A stretch of 64,000 nt of DNA from Alcaligenaceae bacterium. GTDB lineage: Bacteria; Pseudomonadota; Gammaproteobacteria; Burkholderiales; Burkholderiaceae_B. The notes beneath the pieces were generated by a model, which searched no databases, was not told the DNA's origin, and saw only the letters and a program-made list of their open reading frames with translations. The stretch is from the NCBI GenBank assembly GCA_947378965.1, contig CANCMG010000007.1, forward strand, positions 1 to 64,000, in the 5' to 3' direction. Within the stretch, counting starts at the first letter, position 1; each line of letters opens with the position of its first letter. Positions 58,719 to 64,000 of the stretch are shown here, piece by piece. A program made the translations under genes and the position numbers.

Positions 58719-61481
58719 TCAAAGCTGCAGTTTTTTAAGTTGATATAACGCCTCAAGCGCCTCGCGCGGACTTAAGGTATCAGGGTCAAGGGCAGCCAAA
58801 GCCTGTTGCAAAGCCTCTTGCGCTTCGCTGATTTCAGCCGCAGCAGCGGCTTGCGCCTCGGCATCCACCACTTCGCCAAACAGCCCGAGTTGCGCCGTCG
58901 GCGCACCTTGCGCTTCAAGCCGCTCAAGCTCGCGCGTCGCGTGGCGAATCACCGCCTGTGGGATACCCGCACGTTGCGCGACTTGAATCCCGTAGCTGCG
59001 GCTGGCAGGGCCATCTTTGACCTCGTGTAAAAACACAATACCTGAGGGTGATTCGGCCGCAGCAAGATGCACGTTAGCAGTATTCGCTTGCTCGCTAGGC
59101 ATCCGGGTGATTTCAAAATAGTGCGTCGCAAATAGCGTCAGTGCACGGTTATGCGTGACCAAGCGTTGCGCAATCGACCAGGCCAAGGCTAAGCCATCAT
59201 AGGTCGAGGTACCGCGCCCAATCTCATCCATCAGCACCAAACTTTGCGCTGAACTCGAAGCCAAAATAGCCGCCGCTTCAATCATCTCCATCATAAAGGT
59301 CGAGCGCCCGCCGGCTAAATCATCGGCTGCGCCAATACGTGTAAAGATCCGATCAAGCGGCCCAATCGAAGCGCTTTGCGCGGGAACAAAGCTGCCGACG
59401 CGCGCTAATAGTGCGATGAGCGCAACCTGCCGCATGTAGGTTGATTTGCCGCCCATATTCGGGCCGGTAATCACAAGCAAAGCGCGGTGCGGATTTAACG
59501 AACAACTGTTTGGTGTAAAGCGTTCGATCGCGCGCTCAACCACGGGGTGACGACCCAAAGTGATTTCAATGGCTGTGTGCGCAAGCAGTGTTGGTGCCAC
59601 CCATTGATGATGCTGGGCGTGATGTGCCAGTGAAACCAACGCGTCAAGTTCAGCGCAGGCTGCGGCGCACTGCGCCAGTTGTTTGACTTGCGCAGTGAGT
59701 TGCTCAAGCAATTGCTCGAACAGCCATTTTTCGCGGGCAAGCGAACGGTCTTGTGCGGATAAGACTTTGTCTTCCCAGGATTTGAGTTCGGGCGTGATGT
59801 AGCGTTCGGCGTTTTTAAGTGTCTGGCGCCGACGGTAATCATCAGGCACTTTTTCGGACTGTGCGCGACTGACTTCAATAAAAAATCCGTGCACGCGATT
59901 AAATTCAACCCGTAGCGTGGCGATGCCTGTGCGGGCGCGTTCGCGCGCTTCAAGCTCAAGTAAAAAGGCGCCGTTATCGGTTGAGATTGCGCGCAGCTCA
60001 TCAAGCTCTGCATCAAAGCCCGTGGCGATCACGCCGCCGTCACGCGCTAAGGCGGCGGGTTCTAAGGAAATGGCGCGCGTTAATAACTCTTGCAAGCCTT
60101 CGGGTGGGGTGAGGGCTTGTGCGAGAGCTTGCAAGCGTAGTGTGGTGTTCGTTACATTCGCTTGAGTTGTTGCATACGTGGAATGCGCATGCTCTTGTTG
60201 TAATGCAGTAGCAGAGTGAACCGACGGTGGCGCTGCTTCAGCAGTTGTTAAAAGTTCAGACGCCTGCGATGGTGTCAGCGCTGAAAGCACTTGCTGCTGC
60301 ACCGCCGGTAACGCGCTTAAGGCATCACGCAAGCTGGCAAGTTCGCGCGGGCGTACTGACAGCAGCGCAATACGCGTAGCGATACGTTCAAGATCGGGTA
60401 GCTTGTTAAGTTCAGTGCGCAGTACTTGAAGTAGTGGCTTGGCGTGCAGCAATTCACTGCGCTGCGCACTGGCCGCCATCAAACTGCCGATTGCCTGTTG
60501 TCGCTCAAGCACCGGCGCATTGTCACGCAAGGGGTGATGCAACCACCTGCGCAACAACCGGCTGCCCATCGGGGTGCAACAGTTATCCAAAATCGAAAAT
60601 AAAGTGGGTGCTTCTTCACCAGAAAGAGTACGCGTTAACTCAAGATTGCGACGCGTCGCTGGGTCCATCAATACGTACTGACTTGCCCGATCGGCCACCA
60701 GCGTCTGCACATGCGATAGCGCGTGCGCCTGAGTGCGCCCCGCGTAACGTAATAACGCCCCAGCCGCGCATAACGCAGTGGGTAGATCATCCACATCAAA
60801 GCCTGAAAGCGATTCAGTTTTAAAGTGCGCCAGCAGATGCGCCTGGGCCTGCTCGGCCTCAAAATGCCAGGGTGGTATCTTAGTGGCTGCGCAATGCAGC
60901 GTTAGATCAAGTTGTGCATCGTCGGCAAGAATGATTTCGGCGGGATCAATGCGGTGCAGTTCAGAATCAAGCGCTTCAGCGGCGCACTCAGAAAGCTTGA
61001 ATTCGCCGCTTGCCAGATTCAGCCAGGCCACGCCAGCGCGTTGCGCCTTATTACCTTTGCGTGGCACAAACACTGCGGCCACACAGCGATCGGCCTTTGA
61101 GGGTAACAACGCTTCGTCAGTGAGTGTGCCCGGCGTAACAATACGCACGATCTTGCGCTCGACTGGGCCTTTACTTGTGGCGGGGTCACCAATTTGCTCG
61201 CAGATCGCTACCGAGACACCTTGCGCAACCAACTTAGCCAAGTATTGCTCGGCTGCGTGGTACGGCAAGCCTGCCATCGGGATGGGCACCCCATTTGACG
61301 ACCCACGCCGCGTGAGCGTTAAACCCAGCAGCTTCGCACCGCGCTCAGCGTCTTCATAAAACATCTCATAGAAGTCACCCATGCGGTAAAGCAGCAGCAA
61401 CGGCCCGGCCTCAGCCTTCAGACGCAGGTATTGCTGCATCATCGGTGTGTGTTCGGCTAGTTCTTTTTCAGGCAGAGTCAA
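58719..61481 (-). CDS. mutS: DNA mismatch repair protein MutS
   Basis: MutS recognises base mismatches and recruits MutL. The 920-residue protein has the mismatch-reading Phe-x-Glu in [20 protein letters not shown], the connector and lever domains, Walker [21 protein letters not shown], Walker [23 protein letters not shown] and the C-terminal dimer region. It is longer than E. coli MutS (853), partly through Ala/Gln-rich linkers. The start is a TTG: relatives also begin a few residues before HTPMMQQYL and no ATG lies nearer; GGA is about 9 bp upstream. A toxin-antitoxin pair lies 52 bp upstream on the same strand. Confidence 0.96.
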   Translation of the reverse strand: MTLPEKELAEHTPMMQQYLRLKAEAGPLLLLYRMGDFYEMFYEDAERGAKLLGLTLTRRGSSNGVPIPMAGLPYHAAEQYLAKLVAQGVSVAICEQIGDPATSKGPVERKIVRIVTPGTLTDEALLPSKADRCVAAVFVPRKGNKAQRAGVAWLNLASGEFKLSECAAEALDSELHRIDPAEIILADDAQLDLTLHCAATKIPPWHFEAEQAQAHLLAHFKTESLSGFDVDDLPTALCAAGALLRYAGRTQAHALSHVQTLVADRASQYVLMDPATRRNLELTRTLSGEEAPTLFSILDNCCTPMGSRLLRRWLHHPLRDNAPVLERQQAIGSLMAASAQRSELLHAKPLLQVLRTELNKLPDLERIATRIALLSVRPRELASLRDALSALPAVQQQVLSALTPSQASELLTTAEAAPPSVHSATALQQEHAHSTYATTQANVTNTTLRLQALAQALTPPEGLQELLTRAISLEPAALARDGGVIATGFDAELDELRAISTDNGAFLLELEARERARTGIATLRVEFNRVHGFFIEVSRAQSEKVPDDYRRRQTLKNAERYITPELKSWEDKVLSAQDRSLAREKWLFEQLLEQLTAQVKQLAQCAAACAELDALVSLAHHAQHHQWVAPTLLAHTAIEITLGRHPVVERAIERFTPNSCSLNPHRALLVITGPNMGGKSTYMRQVALIALLARVGSFVPAQSASIGPLDRIFTRIGAADDLAGGRSTFMMEMIEAAAILASSSAQSLVLMDEIGRGTSTYDGLALAWSIAQRLVTHNRALTLFATHYFEITRMPSEQANTANVHLAAAESPSGIVFLHEVKDGPASRSYGIQVAQRAGIPQAVIRHATRELERLEAQGAPTAQLGLFGEVVDAEAQAAAAAEISEAQEALQQALAALDPDTLSPREALEALYQLKKLQL

Positions 61482-61533
61482 ATGTGATGTCCGTTGAAAT
61501 TGTTTTTGTCGTTAAAGAAACATCATGCCGATA

Positions 61534-61866
61534 TCAGCCAACAGCTAGCTTGACTGGTTTGCCGATGCGACTGAGCATTTCAACTAAAGTATCTATGGTG
61601 AACTTACATGTTTTGCTATTTACCACATCTGATACGCGCGGGCGCGAAACCATCAGAATCTCGGCTGCTTCAGCTTGTTTGAGGTGATGATCGCTAATCC
61701 AGACAGATAGCTCGGTCATCAGTTGTTGCTTTAGAAGTTGGGTGTCATTGATCTGTTTGCGAGACGCCGCCTGCAAACGCCTGGCTTCGGCGGGTGTGAA
61801 GCCAAGTTCCAGAAAGAGGTTCGCACCAGACTTCGTGACGTGTCGGATCTCTGTGTCGATTTTCAT
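61534..61866 (-). CDS. XRE/HigA-like antitoxin
   Basis: A 110-residue helix-turn-helix protein: WISDHHLKQAEAAEILMVSRPRVSDVVNSKTCKFTIDTLVEML is an HTH_37/XRE motif, where QAEAAEILMVSRPRVSDVV is the DNA-reading helix pair. The N-terminal part (NLFLELGFTPAEARRLQAAS) is the region that usually contacts the toxin. It starts inside the toxin gene (ATGA), so it is translationally coupled. The expected role is to neutralise the toxin and repress the operon at the palindrome upstream. It is the second gene, as in higBA-type systems. Confidence 0.85.
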   Translation of the reverse strand: MKIDTEIRHVTKSGANLFLELGFTPAEARRLQAASRKQINDTQLLKQQLMTELSVWISDHHLKQAEAAEILMVSRPRVSDVVNSKTCKFTIDTLVEMLSRIGKPVKLAVG

Positions 61867-62207
61867 GTTGTTGACTTTCTCGCGTTGACTACGGCACGAT
61901 AGCGTGCCTCGGTAATGTTCTTGTCCTGCTTAGTCGTTGTCTGTGCCTTCTTTTGAAAGCAATGTAAGACATAGATTACTTCTTCAAATTTGGCAACATA
62001 CATGACACGATAGCTACCACCACTTTCACGTAGGCGGATTTCTTTAGTACCCGCACCAACAACATCGAACGGTTTCCAATCGTCTGGATCTAAACCAACT
62101 TGAATCTTGCTTAACTGAAATCCAGCAGCGCGCCGTGCTTCATCTGGAAACGCTAGTAGATCACTGTAACTTGATCCTAACCAGCGAATGTCTTTTTCGT
62201 GATTCAT
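61863..62207 (-). CDS. RelE/HigB-type (Gp49-like) toxin
   Basis: A 114-residue protein of the phage-derived Gp49-like/HigB family: SYSDLLAFPDEARRAAGFQLSKIQVG, DPDDWKPFDVVGAGTKEIRLRESGGSYRVMYVAKFEEVIYVLHCFQKKAQTTTKQD. Members are ribosome-dependent mRNA interferases. AAGG lies 6-8 bp before its ATG. It is the first gene of a two-gene operon with the antitoxin, directly after a perfect palindrome. Confidence 0.87.
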   Translation of the reverse strand: MNHEKDIRWLGSSYSDLLAFPDEARRAAGFQLSKIQVGLDPDDWKPFDVVGAGTKEIRLRESGGSYRVMYVAKFEEVIYVLHCFQKKAQTTTKQDKNITEARYRAVVNARKSTT

Positions 62208-62217
62208 TACAAACCTT

Positions 62218-62233
62218 GTATAAAATTTTATAC
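62218..62233. promoter_or_regulatory. Palindromic operator/promoter of the toxin-antitoxin operon
   Basis: GTATAAAATTTTATAC is a perfect 16-bp palindrome 11 bp before the toxin start. On the minus strand it includes TATAAAAT-like -10 sequence, so a bound antitoxin would block RNA polymerase directly. Confidence 0.7.
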
Positions 62234-62466
62234 GCGCCCAATACGGAAGTCAAGCTTTAGGATTACGGCGGGCGATGTCGCTAAGCTTAGGACGATGCGA
62301 CCTGTAGCCGAGTATGACATTGCTTTTTTTGCTCCTGCACGGGCGTGATGACAAGTTTGTCCGGTCAGGCTCTGCGTACCTGAATAACAGGCCGTTGTTC
62401 TGGCTTTCGATTTTGTGAGAATGGTTCAGTCGAGGTGTAAAAACCAAGGACTGGACGTGCACCACT

Positions 62467-62472
62467 TATAAT
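62467..62472 (+). promoter_or_regulatory. -10 element of the Bug receptor gene
   Basis: A perfect TATAAT, 38 bp before the ATG at 62510, followed by AGGAG as ribosome-binding site. The -35 region at 17-bp spacing (CCAAGG) is poor, so an activator may be needed. Confidence 0.5.
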
Positions 62473-62509
62473 TCGCAAGTTAAATAAACTAAGCGATAGG
62501 AGTCACATC

Positions 62510-63502
62510 ATGGCGCTATTTAAGTCCGCACGTTCTGCTGCGCTGTTAGCCTGTAGTTTGCTTGGCCCGTTGGGGATGATGTCGAGTCCGGTTCAAGCCC
62601 AAACCCCCTTCCCAACTAAATCCGTGCGGATTGTGGTTGGGTTCTCAGCAGGTGGTTCGACAGATGTGCTTGCCCGTATCTTGGCTAAAGGCATGACCGA
62701 AGATCTTGGTCAAAGTTTTGTCGTTGAAAACAAACCCGGTGCGGGCAGCAATATTGCGGCCGAACTCGTTGTGCGCTCACCGGCCGATGGGTATACCCTG
62801 TTGATGATTGCAGTGACCAATGCGATCAATCAAACGCTTTATCCAAATTTAAAATTTGATGTGATCAAAGACTTTAGCCCGGTTGGTTTGGCAGCTAAGG
62901 TGCCAAACATGCTTGTGATTTACCCCAAGCTGCCTATTAATAGCGTCAAAGAATTAATCGAGTACGCCAAGAAAAATCCTGGCACTTTAAATTTTGCCTC
63001 GTCGGGTGCGGGCACCTCGATTCATATGACGGGCGAGTTGTTCAAACTGAAAACTCAACTCGATATTTCCCATATCGCCTACAAGGGTAGTACGCCCGCA
63101 CTGACTGACTTAATCGGTGGGCAGGTCCAGATGATGTTCGATAATATGCCAACGGCCTGGCCGATGGTGCAAGCAGGTAAATTGCGTGCGCTAGCGATCA
63201 CCTCGCCTAAGCGTTCGCCCGCAGCGCCCGATGTCCCCACCCTAGACGAATCGGGTTTTCCGGGCTTTGACGTGTCTTCGTGGTTTGGCTTGGCGGCACC
63301 CGCAGGTACGCCCAAAGAGGTCGTTGCTAAGCTAAACGTTTCAATGAATAAAGTCTTGAGCAATCCTGAGATTCAAAAGCGCTTGGATGACCTTGGTGCA
63401 ACAAACGGTGCGGGTACGGTCGAACAATTCGATCAGTTTTTGAAGTCGCAAACCGAGAGTTGGGGTGTTGTCGTTAAAAGCGCTGGCGCGAAGGCTGAGT
63501 AA
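62510..63502 (+). CDS. Tripartite tricarboxylate transporter receptor (Bug/TctC family)
   Basis: A 330-residue periplasmic binding protein with signal peptide SARSAALLACSLLGPLGMMSSPVQAQ and the mature opening FPTKSVRIVVGFSAGGSTDVLARILAKGM. Conserved loops are ENKPGAGSNIAAELVVRSPADGYTLL and LNFASSGAGTSIHMTGELF, close in sequence to the receptor at 34284, so the two are paralogues. AGGAG lies about 10 bp before the ATG. No permease genes are adjacent. It is convergent with cysE, 17 bp apart. Confidence 0.93.
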   Translation: MALFKSARSAALLACSLLGPLGMMSSPVQAQTPFPTKSVRIVVGFSAGGSTDVLARILAKGMTEDLGQSFVVENKPGAGSNIAAELVVRSPADGYTLLMIAVTNAINQTLYPNLKFDVIKDFSPVGLAAKVPNMLVIYPKLPINSVKELIEYAKKNPGTLNFASSGAGTSIHMTGELFKLKTQLDISHIAYKGSTPALTDLIGGQVQMMFDNMPTAWPMVQAGKLRALAITSPKRSPAAPDVPTLDESGFPGFDVSSWFGLAAPAGTPKEVVAKLNVSMNKVLSNPEIQKRLDDLGATNGAGTVEQFDQFLKSQTESWGVVVKSAGAKAE

Positions 63503-63519
63503 ACACTCAGACGAGCTTT

Positions 63520-64000
63520 TTATTCGTCAACCAGCTTATTCAAGCGTTGCGCATCAAGGGGTGCAGTTTGCCCTTTGACCTGCGAGCCCATCGCTTCGAT
63601 GGTTTGGCAAAGCTGAGCGATCCGAGCATCTTGCGCTGCTGCATGATTGATAAGTTCGTGCAAAACTTTGACTAAAGGGTCACCTGCACCTGGGTCAACT
63701 GCATACGCGGTGAACCCTGCCGAGTCGTTCGTTGACTGACCTGAGGTGACCGAGCCCGAAGCGGGTGCCCCTTTGTCGAGCAAGGCTTTCAGTGGCGCCG
63801 CATCCCAACCCGTATCGCAGGGCGATAAGGGGGTTGCGGTAGACTGTGGCGCAGTCGCATGCGCTACCTGAGGCTCGGCTGCCTGCGCATTGGCCGCTGT
63901 GGCTTCGGGTGAATCTTGTTTAGCCTCAATCAAACGCGCAGGGTTACCCACCGCCGTCGCGCCAGCAGGCACTGGCTTGACGACCACCGCATTCGATCCA
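63520..64000 (-). CDS. cysE: Serine O-acetyltransferase CysE, C-terminal part (5' end outside window)
   Basis: Reading from the window edge, the minus strand gives GSNAVVVKPVPAGATAVGNPARLI, the end of the left-handed beta-helix of CysE, which acetylates serine for cysteine synthesis. A long tail of about 135 residues follows: an Ala/Pro/Thr-rich linker, then FTAYAVDPGAGDPLVKVLHELINHAAAQDARIAQLCQTIEAMG, which resembles the C-terminal helical extension of some proteobacterial CysE proteins. The ORF-track start (GTG 63987) is internal to the VVVK segment and not a real start. The terminal Ile that contacts cysteine synthase in enteric CysE is not present at this C-terminus (ends KLVDE). Confidence 0.85.
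   Translation of the reverse strand, partial: GSNAVVVKPVPAGATAVGNPARLIEAKQDSPEATAANAQAAEPQVAHATAPQSTATPLSPCDTGWDAAPLKALLDKGAPASGSVTSGQSTNDSAGFTAYAVDPGAGDPLVKVLHELINHAAAQDARIAQLCQTIEAMGSQVKGQTAPLDAQRLNKLVDE

Larger units (their letters stand above)
62208..62509. other. 302-bp region between the toxin-antitoxin pair and the Bug receptor
   Basis: No gene is supported. It holds the toxin-antitoxin palindrome at one end and the receptor promoter at the other. The 71-residue minus-strand ORF in between has no ribosome-binding site or recognisable family. Confidence 0.55.

Noticed and set aside
62250-62465. 71-residue minus-strand ORF between the toxin-antitoxin pair and the Bug gene
   Set aside because: No ribosome-binding site, no motif, and it covers the Bug promoter region.

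Overview
This window looks like chromosome of a betaproteobacterium in the order Burkholderiales, most likely close to the Alcaligenaceae (Bordetella/Achromobacter relatives). The reasons are two Bug/TctC-type tripartite tricarboxylate receptors, an FtsH whose N-terminus reads [12 protein letters not shown], the block yhbY-rlmE-ftsH-folP-glmM followed by ppx/ppk and pst, and a complete urease operon. No prophage, insertion sequence, plasmid function or CRISPR array was seen. Nearly all of the sequence is coding.

Layout: 0-7 kb holds the end of a multiheme cytochrome c, greA (with a terminator-like hairpin in its own leader), yhbY facing rlmE, then ftsH, folP and glmM. 7-15.6 kb is a phosphate island: an OlsB-like ornithine-lipid acyltransferase, ppx and ppk (divergent, with a Pho box between them), and pstSCAB (Pho box upstream, no phoU). 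15.7-21.2 kb is a signalling block: a STAS antagonist, an RsbW-like ATPase, a SpoIIE-type phosphatase with a CBS-like N-terminus, and a 991-residue protein joining a periplasmic binding-protein domain, a second periplasmic beta domain and an MscS channel. This is the most unusual part of the window. After tRNA-Pro, 21.5-29.3 kb is a branched-chain-type ABC importer (binding protein, LivG, F, H, M) interleaved with two 3-hydroxyisobutyrate-dehydrogenase-family enzymes and a D-2-hydroxyacid dehydrogenase.

29.5-44.1 kb is a catabolic/accessory stretch: folB and a PTR1-like reductase, a Sel1 protein, an exported FAH-family hydrolase, an amidase, a Bug receptor, an acyl-CoA carboxylase beta subunit, an orphan binding protein, an SCP2-like protein plus alpha/beta hydrolase, an ArnT-like glycosyltransferase, an IlvD/Edd sugar-acid dehydratase and an RraA-family protein. 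Several gene junctions here are built from short tandem repeats (12, 14, 15 and, twice independently, exactly 41 bp) that copy the stop or start codon neighbourhood of the flanking genes. 44.2-51.4 kb holds tRNA-His, cardiolipin synthase, an amino-acid-type binding protein, a parvulin, tRNA-Arg, yciO, a site-2 protease, dapA and bamC. 51.4-57.1 kb is ureDABCEFG behind an NtrC-like dyad. 57.2-64 kb holds a small hypothetical ORF, a RoxA/YcfD hydroxylase with an acidic insertion, mutS, a HigBA-type toxin-antitoxin pair with a perfect 16-bp palindrome at its promoter, a second Bug receptor, and the 3' part of cysE running off the window.

Coordinates use the start codon judged best from ribosome-binding sites and family length, so many differ from the longest ORF in the track. 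All functional calls are from reading the translations; no database search was possible.
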